A DNA stretch of 10,123 nt from Thalassiosira profunda (Eukaryota; Bacillariophyta; Thalassiosirophyceae; Thalassiosirales; Thalassiosiraceae): contig JALLAP010001069.1 in NCBI GenBank assembly GCA_036939355.1, forward strand, positions 1 to 10,123, written 5' to 3'. Under the pieces are notes generated by a model. The model was not told the DNA's origin, made no database searches, and worked only from the letters and a program-made list of their open reading frames with translations. Below are positions 1 through 7,424 of the stretch, piece after piece. The stretch's first letter is position 1, and every line of letters begins with the position of its first letter. Position numbers and translations under genes: made by a program.

Positions 1-331
1 CCTGGCACTCGGATGCACCGAGGAAGTCATCGATGACAAAGGCGGCGACGTCGGAGGGTTGGTGCAGGTAGCGCGAGCAGCGGTGCGGCACCTCCAGTCG
101 CGTCACGCGGGGCAGGTGGTTGCCAATTGCAGAATCGGCCTCATTTGCAACATGCATCGGCACTGTCACGACGCCCTCGGCGACGCAATCGTTCTCGGCC
201 TCGGCGAAGGAAATCCCGCCCAGCTCGGGCAGTCCGAGCATCTCCAGGAACGCCTCATTTGTATCGTCGCTGCAAGTACTCGCGGTGCTCCCATCGTCGT
301 TGCCCTGTGGCAATCCTTTGGCGGCTGCCAT
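1..331 (-). CDS. Probable 2-oxoglutarate/Fe(II) oxygenase, N-terminal part (5' end; runs off left edge)
   Basis: Reading the minus strand from an ATG at 331 gives 110 uninterrupted codons to the window edge, so the gene is partial at its 3' end. The first 75 or so residues are acidic and low-complexity, as in a disordered leader. Residues 98-109 read FVIDDFLGASEC. This resembles the start of many prolyl-4-hydroxylase-like 2OG-Fe(II) oxygenase domains (pattern 'hh(D/E)(N/D)FLs..EC'). The catalytic HxD…H and the 2OG-binding Arg would lie beyond the edge and cannot be checked. The ATG has A at -3 and G at +4, a favourable eukaryotic context. It is divergent from the cryptochrome gene, with 177 bp between the two start codons. 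That an ORF exists here is fairly secure. The family call rests on one short motif and is an inference. Confidence 0.55.
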   Translation of the reverse strand, partial: MAAAKGLPQGNDDGSTASTCSDDTNEAFLEMLGLPELGGISFAEAENDCVAEGVVTVPMHVANEADSAIGNHLPRVTRLEVPHRCSRYLHQPSDVAAFVIDDFLGASECQ

Positions 332-508
332 TCTGCCGAGGGGGCTGAGGAGCAAGGAGTTGGGCAGGGAGTGTCGGGCGGAGAGGAGCGAGAGCTGCGG
401 GCTGAGGCGGAGCAGAGTCAGAGGTCCGCCGAAAATGAATGGTCACCACCACGAGCTCTTCTGCCTCCCCCGCCTTCCGCCTTCCGCCCTCTCGGTCTCT
501 GCAGCGCG
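332..508. promoter_or_regulatory. Divergent promoter region between the oxygenase and cryptochrome genes
   Basis: These 177 bp separate two ATGs pointing outwards, so they must hold both 5' UTRs and both core promoters unless transcripts start inside the neighbouring genes. On the plus strand, about 456-500 is strongly pyrimidine-rich and leads into the cryptochrome ATG. AAAATGA at 432-438 reads TCATTTT on the minus strand. That fits the YCAYTYY initiator consensus described for some stramenopiles and lies about 100 nt upstream of the oxygenase ATG. ATGs at 435 and 439, out of frame with the cryptochrome, would act as upstream ORFs if transcription began before them. No TATA box is evident. 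Confidence 0.5.
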
Positions 509-2230
509 ATGGCGCGTCGTCTAATCTGGCACCGGCGCGACCTCCGACTCCGCGACAACGAGCTCTACCACCGAGGAGGGCGCAAAATCTACAGCCTCTT
601 CGTCTTCGATCCGTCCGACTACGCGCCGCGGCCGACGGGCATCCCGGATGACGAGGGTGGGCAGCTGCTGGGCGTCACGCACGGGCCCCACTTCGCGCGG
701 AGGCTCCTCGATGCGGTGCATTCGCTGAGGCGCAGCCTACAATCCCTCGGGGGAGAGCTGATCGTTCGGGCGGGCGATCCACTGGAGGTGATACCGCAAC
801 TGGCGCGGACGTTGCATGTGGAAGAGGTGGCGTGGTCCGAGATACCCGGATCGTATGAATGCGATCAATCGGAAAGATTGAGGCGGTTGCTGAGGGCTCT
901 GCCGCATCGATGCAACGTTTTCACGACGTGCTCGGTGACTCTGGTGCACCCCGACGCGCTTCCGAGAAGAGATGCAGATACGTGGCAGAGGTTGGCGCGG
1001 CCAAAGGAAAAGCGGAAGAAGCGACCACCAAAACAAAACGCCACCGACGGAATGGCAGCGATTGGCAATCCTGACATCACAGACGTGTCTCCATCTCGTT
1101 TTGCGGGCATGCCAACTATTATGGGCGATGTTCGACGAGTGGCACGGACGGCAGTTCCGGTGCGAGAGTTGTTTGGCGAGCCCGATCCAGGACACATTGC
1201 AAATGCACAAGATGTGCACGGCATTGACACTGGCAGCATACCATCTCTGGAAGAGTTGACACAACCCCTTTTGAACGCATCGGCGCCTCTTGTTGGAGGT
1301 TTGCCAAAAGAGCTGATAGCAGAAATCGTGCAATCAGCAAAGAGTGTACCGCAGAGCACTGCCACCGCGGAAGAGCAATCGCTCGAACAGCTGCAAAGAT
1401 TCGTGCGGAATCATGCGGCAACGGCTAACAGAAGCTTGTGCGACGTGTCAAACAACAACTCATCGAGGCTGAGCACGCCTCTGGCTCTGGGAGTTCTTTC
1501 GCCGCAACAAGTCTATCACTGTGTTAAACAACGGCAGAGCAAATTTCACGCGAAGAACTCGGATCAGGCATCAACAGCCGACATCAACTGGATCGTCAGC
1601 CACCTGGAGATGCGAGACTTCTTTATTTTCGACGCCTTCAGGAACGGTCGCTCTGCTTACAGCTTGCATTCAACAACTCCGGCGCACAAATCAAACGCTC
1701 CCCGGAAATGGCTTCCGTTATCTGACAATCAGGACAAATTCATACGATGGGCTGCGGGACGAACGAATCTCCCGCTCGTGGATGCAGGGATGAAAGAGCT
1801 GATAGCCACAGGATATACTTCGAACCGCGTGCGGCAGAATATGGCTTCTGTTTTGACCAAGGACTTGCAATTAGACTGGAGATTGGGCGCCGAATTCTTC
1901 CAACTGTGCTTGGAAGATCACTGCGTTGCGGCCAACCATGGTAATTGGGCGTATTTCGCCGGCGTCGGAGCCGATCCAAAAAGCAGGCACTTCCGAACGG
2001 TATCGCAGGCTTGGAGGTACGATTCCGACGGACGCTACGTCCGGAATTGGATTGGCGCGTTTCGGGATTGCAATGCGAGCGATATCGAAGAGCTACTGCG
2101 CCCGTGGGATTTTCGCAAAGACTGGGGAGCCCCCATCGTTCCTCCGGAGACGCAGCTCACTTGGAAAGACAGGGAGAGGCTGGAGCAGGAAGGAAGGATC
2201 AGTGATGAGATGAAAGGCATTTTGGGTTAA
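509..2230 (+). CDS. DASH-type cryptochrome / photolyase-family flavoprotein
   Basis: The predicted protein is a 573-aa blue-light flavoprotein. Residues 1-150 form the antenna-type alpha/beta domain, opening RRLIWHRRDLRLRDN like the family's 'WFRxDLRLxDN'. The FAD-binding domain spans roughly 300-560. It includes SSRLSTPLALGVLSP, RDFF (369-372), PLVDAGMKEL, SNRVRQNMAS, DWRLGAEFF (456-464) and NHGNWAYFAGVGADP (from 476), the last two being DASH signatures. W480 and W457 match the inner Trps of the electron-transfer triad. The distal position appears to be Leu404, with W401 nearby. Positions matching E. coli photolyase Glu274 and Trp277 are H365 and M368. A basic run at 165-175 sits in an insert between the domains and could be a nuclear signal. 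The start at 509 is chosen because the family motif begins at once and the upstream reading frame is antisense to the oxygenase. No transit peptide is visible. DASH proteins usually repair single-stranded-DNA CPDs or sense light. Confidence 0.93.
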   Translation: MARRLIWHRRDLRLRDNELYHRGGRKIYSLFVFDPSDYAPRPTGIPDDEGGQLLGVTHGPHFARRLLDAVHSLRRSLQSLGGELIVRAGDPLEVIPQLARTLHVEEVAWSEIPGSYECDQSERLRRLLRALPHRCNVFTTCSVTLVHPDALPRRDADTWQRLARPKEKRKKRPPKQNATDGMAAIGNPDITDVSPSRFAGMPTIMGDVRRVARTAVPVRELFGEPDPGHIANAQDVHGIDTGSIPSLEELTQPLLNASAPLVGGLPKELIAEIVQSAKSVPQSTATAEEQSLEQLQRFVRNHAATANRSLCDVSNNNSSRLSTPLALGVLSPQQVYHCVKQRQSKFHAKNSDQASTADINWIVSHLEMRDFFIFDAFRNGRSAYSLHSTTPAHKSNAPRKWLPLSDNQDKFIRWAAGRTNLPLVDAGMKELIATGYTSNRVRQNMASVLTKDLQLDWRLGAEFFQLCLEDHCVAANHGNWAYFAGVGADPKSRHFRTVSQAWRYDSDGRYVRNWIGAFRDCNASDIEELLRPWDFRKDWGAPIVPPETQLTWKDRERLEQEGRISDEMKGILG

Positions 2231-2238
2231 GTACTAAA

Positions 2239-2264
2239 ATCGTAGGTACGTAGGTACCTACGAT
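2239..2264. repeat. Inverted repeat: 11-bp stem, 4-nt loop (GTAC-rich)
   Basis: The arms ATCGTAGGTAC (2239-2249) and GTACCTACGAT (2254-2264) are perfect reverse complements around the loop GTAG. The hairpin starts 9 nt after the cryptochrome TAA, so it lies in that gene's 3' UTR or in the promoter of the downstream kinase. It also contains a 14-nt perfect palindrome centred on GGTACC. The pairing is seen directly. A role in 3'-end formation, mRNA stability or protein binding is speculative. Confidence 0.75.
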
Positions 2265-2322
2265 GCGATGTATGGCTCCCTCACTCCCTCCTTCCCTCAC
2301 GCATCTTGCCTGCATCTTCTTG

Positions 2323-2340
2323 CATGTTGCATGCAACATG
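2323..2340. promoter_or_regulatory. Perfect 18-nt palindrome upstream of the kinase gene
   Basis: CATGTTGCATGCAACATG equals its own reverse complement over all 18 positions and is centred on GCATGC. A perfect 18-nt palindrome is unlikely in 10 kb of random sequence (about 0.04 expected). It lies about 270 bp upstream of the kinase ATG and about 60 bp after the hairpin, where a homodimeric transcription factor could bind. The symmetry is seen directly; the regulatory role is inferred. Confidence 0.5.
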
Positions 2341-2521
2341 AACGTCGGCGTCTTGGCGGCCAGTCCACCCCCCAAGACCGTGCCGCAACCCGCAACCCAA
2401 GACGTTGGGGCCACCGCAGCCGCGGTGTCGATGGCTCATAAATTGCTCAGCCGCCCTAAGCGAACAACCGCCACAACACACCTCGAGCAGCACATACCTA
2501 TCATCGCCACCTGTTGCCGCC

Positions 2522-2547
2522 GCCATCATCTCCAGCCATCATCTCCA
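2522..2547 (+). repeat. Tandem 13-mer (two perfect copies) in the probable kinase 5' UTR
   Basis: GCCATCATCTCCA occurs twice head to tail at 2522-2534 and 2535-2547, inside a wider CATC-rich stretch about 65 nt upstream of the ATG. It is probably slippage in a low-complexity 5' leader. Confidence 0.7.
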
Positions 2548-2610
2548 CCGCAAACGCACTGATTCGTTCTCCAGCATCGAAAGCCTCCTTCAATATCGAG
2601 AAAATAAATC

Positions 2611-4068
2611 ATGGGTATTCAGATCGCCAACCAAGATGACGACAAACGCATCAAAAAGGAGCTGCTCATCGATACCATCACGAGCAAATGTGCGTCCTCC
2701 TCCGATGCGATGCTGCAAAAGATCCACCACGCCGTGAACGAAGCGGGCGACGGCAGCAAGCTGGAGGCCAAGGTTCTATCCGGGGGATATACCAATTACT
2801 CGTACCGTGTCTTTGTCGACAAGCACCCGGAGCTGGTCATCTTTGCCAAGCTCTGTTTTGAGGCAGCGTTGTGGAATCCCGACCCGGACGCTTTCTACTC
2901 GTTGAAGCGCACGGACAACGAGCACGAAATCATGAAGAAAGTATCGGCTCATGCTCCAGACTGCGTCGTGCCCCCTCTCGCCTTGTGGGATCTCGACCAG
3001 GATGGTCAGAAGATGAAGGTTCTCGTGACGGAGTGGAGTCGAGCCGACGAACAACTTTGCAACCAGTTCATTGACGGCACCGTGGATCCCCGCATCGCGC
3101 CGAAGATTGCCGCGACTCTTGCGGCACTGCACAGCATCAAAGACTACGATCCTGACTTCAATGCCCAGGTGAACGATTGCGTGCTGAACCTGTTCTCCCA
3201 GATCAGGCAGGTTGAAGTGGAGAACAGCAGGAAGACGGACCCCAAGGATAGGACCGAAGCATACAGCGCGAGTCTCGGCGAGGAGGTTCTCATGAAATCG
3301 ATCGACGCGATCATAGCAGACTGCACCACACGGGAGTGCCTCATGCATTCTGATGCTCACGTGTTCAACATGTTGGTAGAGGCCAAGCCATCCATCGCCG
3401 AGCTGGAAAACTTTGGGCCCGAAGGCACCTTTGTGCTCTGTGATTGGGAGATGTGTACCGTTGGGCCGGCCGGAAAAGATGTTGGACTTGCTCTCAGCTT
3501 TCCGATGGCATGTGCGATAACTCATACTCTCAACGGCAGCCCGGAAGCGAAAGACAGCATACTGGCATACATCAACTCGTTCCTGGACGCGTACGCCTGC
3601 AGGATGATCGAGTCCGGGAAGACGGAGGAAGAAGCTGCCTCGACCCTTCGCAAAGGCCTGGCGTGGGGAGGATACTTCGCCCACGCCGCATTCTATGTCA
3701 TGAACGTGCAAATTGAGGCCGCGCCTGTGGAGAGTGAAGAGCAGATGACGTACGTCCGCGATTCGATGGGTACTTTGGGATTGAAGTTGATCCGCCTCGG
3801 ATTTGACGCGGGCTTTGTTTCATCTTCGGCCGGATTGAAGGAGATTCGGCAGGTGTTTGCGTCCTTGCTGGAAGAGGAGGTTGCTCTTGCGGCCGACGTA
3901 TTCGCTTCCGGGAGGAGGAAGAAACAGCCGCGGAAGAGCAGCATGTTGCGTGCCACCAACAGGAGGTTCAGTGACGCTGCGATGTACCGCGCTGACAGTG
4001 TGAGGAGCCTTTCGAGCTCACGATTTGATTCTCAACGCTTCTTCTTCATCGGGGATATCCAAGAGTGA
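2611..4068 (+). CDS. APH / methylthioribose-kinase-like small-molecule kinase
   Basis: A single-exon, 485-aa protein with the aminoglycoside-phosphotransferase/choline-kinase fold. The nucleotide loop is LSGGYTNYSYRV (56-67), resembling the GG.TN.hh.V loop of choline and methylthioribose kinases. K80 is the probable ATP-contacting lysine. The catalytic loop is HSDAHVFN (246-253), matching Brenner's HxDxxxxN with D248 as base, and the metal-binding D278/E280 lie in CDWEM. The following GPAGKDVG (285-292) resembles GPMGFDIG of methylthioribose kinase, so a methionine-salvage-type or related alcohol kinase is the best guess. Choline kinase is less likely because its 'HNDL' and IDFEY-type motifs are absent. 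The basic, Ser-rich tail (about 435-475, with RRKK, RKSS, RRFS and SSS) is not part of the fold and looks phosphorylatable. No signal peptide or membrane segment is visible, so it is probably cytosolic. The superfamily is secure; the substrate is not. Confidence 0.85.
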   Translation: MGIQIANQDDDKRIKKELLIDTITSKCASSSDAMLQKIHHAVNEAGDGSKLEAKVLSGGYTNYSYRVFVDKHPELVIFAKLCFEAALWNPDPDAFYSLKRTDNEHEIMKKVSAHAPDCVVPPLALWDLDQDGQKMKVLVTEWSRADEQLCNQFIDGTVDPRIAPKIAATLAALHSIKDYDPDFNAQVNDCVLNLFSQIRQVEVENSRKTDPKDRTEAYSASLGEEVLMKSIDAIIADCTTRECLMHSDAHVFNMLVEAKPSIAELENFGPEGTFVLCDWEMCTVGPAGKDVGLALSFPMACAITHTLNGSPEAKDSILAYINSFLDAYACRMIESGKTEEEAASTLRKGLAWGGYFAHAAFYVMNVQIEAAPVESEEQMTYVRDSMGTLGLKLIRLGFDAGFVSSSAGLKEIRQVFASLLEEEVALAADVFASGRRKKQPRKSSMLRATNRRFSDAAMYRADSVRSLSSSRFDSQRFFFIGDIQE

Positions 4069-4479
4069 GCGAAGCCACACGAAAGCTTCATTCCGTCGAG
4101 TTCAGGTTATCGTTCGCGTGAAAGTAGATTAGATAGTGTGCAATAGGTAGCACCAAAGAAGAAACTGCGCACGTATCTTCGGCGGGCCCCACCCTTGCCG
4201 ACCAACCGCCCATCCATTTGCAGCCGGCTCTCGCCCTTCTTCTTGGTGCTGAAGAGGAGGCTGAAATAAGTAGATACGTCGTACAACCTCCTCTAGATAG
4301 CCCAAGAAGTAAGCAATCTCGTCTCAACTGCCTGCAACAACAACAACAACCCGACTCGTGGCGCCGCCGCCTCCCCCGCCCTAAGCCCTCTACGCCGAGC
4401 TACTAATCGGCTGTCCGTGGCGGGGGCTTCACACCTAGCCCGGTATCGGTGACGTCCGCGCGGCGGTGGCTCTTTGACG
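4069..4479. promoter_or_regulatory. Intergenic region: kinase 3' end and COG2 promoter/5' UTR
   Basis: These 411 bp between two same-strand genes hold no gene I can support. An in-frame TGA at 4450-4452 lies upstream of the COG2 ATG, which fixes that start. TCATTCC at 4088-4094 equals the oomycete-type initiator core but lies nearly 400 nt before the ATG, so it may be chance. A (CAA)5 run lies in the probable leader. GTGACGTCC near 4449-4457 resembles a bZIP/CRE-type site. No clear polyadenylation signal follows the kinase stop. Confidence 0.4.
4335..4350 (+). repeat. (CAA)5 microsatellite in the probable COG2 5' leader
   Basis: Five perfect CAA units plus one C, about 130 nt upstream of the COG2 ATG. 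Unstructured CAA tracts in leaders can favour ribosome scanning in eukaryotes. Any such role here is an inference. Confidence 0.7.
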
Positions 4480-7271
4480 ATGACCGGGGCATCGGCAGTC
4501 GGTGCACCTGCCGAGGGCGGTGCAGCCTCCTCCACCAGCGCCCTCAACTCGACGCCCTACCTCCAATCCAAGCTGACGCAGCTGCGGAATCAATCGCAGG
4601 AATTGTCGTCTGAGCTCACCAAGAAGCTGGCAACGAGCCGGTCTGGACAATCCCTTCTACACATTGGGCCGTCGCTCTCAACGCTCCCGCCCGATCTGTC
4701 GTCGCTCCTCGATGCCCTCTCCCCGCTGTTGCAGGATGTGCAGCAATACGAATCGGACAACCGCGCCGAGCTGGACCGACTCGTGACGCAAGGTAGGGCG
4801 GTGCAGTGTACCGTCCGCAAGCGCCAGTTTGCCGTCGAATGCGCCGAGATTTACCGGGACCTCGTCGGGGCCGAGGACGTGCTGAGAAAGGATGTGGACA
4901 GGCGGATGGTGGAGGACCACGGCGTGGGGAGCGAGGGGAAGAAGAAGGAGAAGGGGGGCATGGAGTTGCTCAGGGGGATGGAATTGGATTTGAGCGACGA
5001 CGAGGAAGAGGATGCCGACGACGAAGGTATGTGTATTAGATGTGCTCAGCTGAGACATGATATTTGCAACCCCCTCTCATCTTTTTCAACCCCAAAGAGC
5101 TGGACCACGCATCCTCCCTCGAACGGGCGGCCTACACCACCCTGTATCTGCTGCAGGAACTGCAGACCAGCTCGCAGGAAGTCGCGGCCATCTCCATGGG
5201 AGGCGCCGCCGCCGCCGCCGATGCCGACGGGGACAACGCCAACATCCTCCCCTCCCTCAACGATACGTCCTCGGCCGCCAGCGGGATCAACGGCGTCGTC
5301 ATGGAGAAGAGCCGGTTCCTCATGAAACTTGCCCCCCGCATCCGGCGACTGGAGAGCGACACGGCCAAGTGTCTGGTGGGGCGGCTGGAGAGCTTGCTGA
5401 CGAAGGTCCGGCATTTAGGAGAAGAGTCGGCGGATGGCGACGGCGACGAACAGCAAAAAGAGCACCGCTCGGAGGAATTGATGCTCATGATTGGCCACTG
5501 CCTTCGCGGTCTCGCACTCCTAGGCAAAGGGGCGGATGTTGAGTCGGCCTTCGCCCGCGTGGCCATCATGCCAATCATTCGGTCGAAGCTCTCCATGGGC
5601 AAACTGGATGAGGGCGGCTCGAGGGGAGAGTGTGCCGGGCTTTTCTTCTTGCTGGACGACATTGCCAACACGGTGAAGGGTATGTACGGACCGATACTGA
5701 GGACGAGCGAGGGGATGTTCTCGAACGACACTCCTGCCGTGGACAACGAGGATGACGATGCCGTTGGATCGTCGACCGCATCAAAGGCGCCGATGGAGGT
5801 GGATTTAGTCACGTGCGGCGTGTGGGTGCCAGTAGCGACGGCGCTGATGGCCGATCCGGGCATCAAGATGGCCATCTTCTCGCCGGGCATTGCCAACGTC
5901 CTCCAGGCCAATTACAGCGCCCTTGATACCTTCCTGTCGGAGCTGGCGAGCAATCTGCTCGCGCCACCGCCGGGGGCATCGAGCGAGGAAGAAAAGACGA
6001 GCGAGCCGGGAGACCTCTGCGACTTCTCTCACCTGTACTATCGGCCAAAGATCGACGCCCATTCCATCGAGCGGGCCCAATCGCGGCTGTACGCTCATCC
6101 CACGACGGTCGACTACTACAAGCGATGGAACCTGCCCATCTACTACCAGCTTCGCTTCGCCGAGTTTACCAAACGCCTTGACAAGGCGCTCGAGCTGATC
6201 AAGAAGGAAGGGTGGCAGGCCAACGCTTTTACGGGTGACGAGGGCAGTGGAAGGAAGATACGGGAGGCGCTTGGCTTTGAGCTTCCATTGTTCGTCGAAC
6301 TCTACGACAGCCTGCTCAGCCTGTGGAAGTCCACAGTGTTCCTTCGGCCTCTTACTCATCGATTCTTGAGAGGAGCGGTGCAGCTTGTCGGAAGGGTGCT
6401 CTCTTTCGTGAAGGAGGGCCTCGATGGGGCGATGGAATTTGGTGGCAGTGCCAGCATTGAGAACGAGCCAAGTGGCGAGGACGATGACGAAGATGCCCCT
6501 GCTGCGGCCGAAACGATCGTGAGCATTCCCGCCTACCACTGGAACGAGCGCTGCGAGGATCTTGCCGCGGTGGCGTGGGAACTCACCATCCTCGAAACGT
6601 GCCTCTCGCATGACTACCTCGAGGCCATCGCGAACACGATCTGCCCTCCTGATGAGGAGAGCCGCCAGAACACTCACAACTCCGCGACCGAATTGGACGA
6701 GATTAAGATCCTAGCGTCGGAGGTACTTATGGACGCGTCCCGGGGGATACCGCCTCTCGTGGAACGGTCTTGGAATGCACTGATTGTGGACAATTTGACG
6801 TCGCAGTGCAGCAATCCACTCTCGGCCGTCAAGGGCGTCGCAGCGACGTACCGCATGACGAACCGGCCGCCGCCAACTCAAGCCTCTCCTTTCGTTGCCA
6901 CCATCCTCAAACCTCTGAAGGAGTTCGACAGGACCTACTCCTCGCGGACACCGCCTCAGATTGGCGAACAGTGGAAGGAGCAGGTTGTCGTGGCAGTCTC
7001 GGATAAGTACAGCGTCGCCGTGGAGGAGCTGATCGCTACCGTCAAACGGACAGAGGAGGCATTGAAGAGCCGCAAGACGCGCCGAATGATGGTGGGCGGC
7101 ATGAGCGACGGTGAGAAGGTGAAATTGCAGTTGTATCTGGATCACAAGCAGTTCAAGACCAACGTCGAAGAGCTGGGAGTGGACGCGGCCGGTATCGCCG
7201 GCCTAGTGAAACTGGGAGAGTTGACCCAGGAGGCAGAGAGCTTGTTCGAGCGGACGCAGGAGAAGCCGTAG
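4480..7271 (+). CDS. COG2: Conserved oligomeric Golgi complex subunit 2 (two exons)
   Basis: Joining 4480-5026 to 5098-7271 gives 906 aa. COG2 belongs to lobe A of the COG tether, which captures intra-Golgi retrograde vesicles on the cytosolic face of the Golgi. Recognition rests on the C-terminal half. A block around WNLP (526-529, 'YYKRWNLPIYYQLRF') matches the family's 'KWNLPVYFQIRF'. It is followed by a FLRPLTHRFLRGAVQLVGR block, and GGMSDGEK (849-856) plus KLQLYLD matches the mammalian 'GGMSDDDKIRLQL'. The N-terminal half is helical with leucine heptads, as in the coiled-coil assembly region, but shows little clear similarity. It is longer than human COG2 (738 aa) because of acidic and Ala/Asp-rich inserts, including one at the exon junction (DDEEEDADDE). 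The first ATG after an in-frame TGA is used. Tip20/RINT1 was considered, but the C-terminal block favours COG2. Confidence 0.9.
5027..5097 (+). other. Spliceosomal intron in COG2 (71 nt, phase 1)
   Basis: The donor is GTATGTGT and the acceptor CCCAAAG, after a pyrimidine-rich stretch. Unspliced, the first reading frame diverges from the COG2 frame. Removing these 71 nt joins …DADDE to E-LDHASSLERAAY with codon 183 split G|AG. The next AG at 5098-5099 would break the frame, so this acceptor is the only nearby one that fits. Confidence 0.88.
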
Positions 7272-7424
7272 GTTGTGTGGAAAGTAAAGCATCTAGTAGA
7301 ACAGCATCCATGTTCAATGTATCCGTTCCCCTGCTACCATCCTCGCTCTGAATGACGTTGGAATGGCACTGCCAAAGCACCATCCCATCCATCGATCTTG
7401 CAACCACACCAACTCTTCTACAGC
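7272..7424. other. Convergent intergenic spacer between COG2 and the PARP-CW gene
   Basis: These 153 bp lie between two stop codons facing each other, so both 3' UTRs and poly(A) sites probably overlap. AGTAAA near 7283 is a possible variant polyadenylation signal for COG2. I see nothing else in this stretch. Confidence 0.4.

Larger units (their letters stand above)
2231..2610. promoter_or_regulatory. Intergenic region: cryptochrome 3' end and kinase promoter/5' UTR
   Basis: These 380 bp contain no convincing gene. The 99-codon ORF at 2263-2562 is low-complexity and resembles nothing I know. The region holds a GTAC-rich hairpin starting 9 nt after the cryptochrome stop, an 18-nt palindrome, CT-rich stretches and a tandem 13-mer close to the kinase ATG. 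The kinase ATG has A at -3 and G at +4. I see no clear TATA box or AATAAA. Confidence 0.5.

Noticed and set aside
59..508. N-terminal extension of the cryptochrome back to position 59
   Set aside because: It begins at a TTG, the extension is antisense to the oxygenase gene, and the family's N-terminal motif starts right at the ATG at 509.
2263..2562. A 99-codon plus-strand ORF before the kinase
   Set aside because: It starts with a true ATG, but the product is low-complexity, contains the palindrome and the tandem 13-mer, and looks like leader or promoter DNA.
2776..3711. A 311-codon minus-strand ORF antisense to the kinase
   Set aside because: It is a shadow of the kinase coding sequence, which has intact catalytic motifs. 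The antisense product resembles nothing known to me.
4480..7271. Annotation as RINT1/Tip20 (Dsl1 complex) instead of COG2
   Set aside because: The tethering families look alike in the middle, but the WNLPIYYQLRF block and especially the GGMSDGEK…LQLYLD C-terminal block match COG2.
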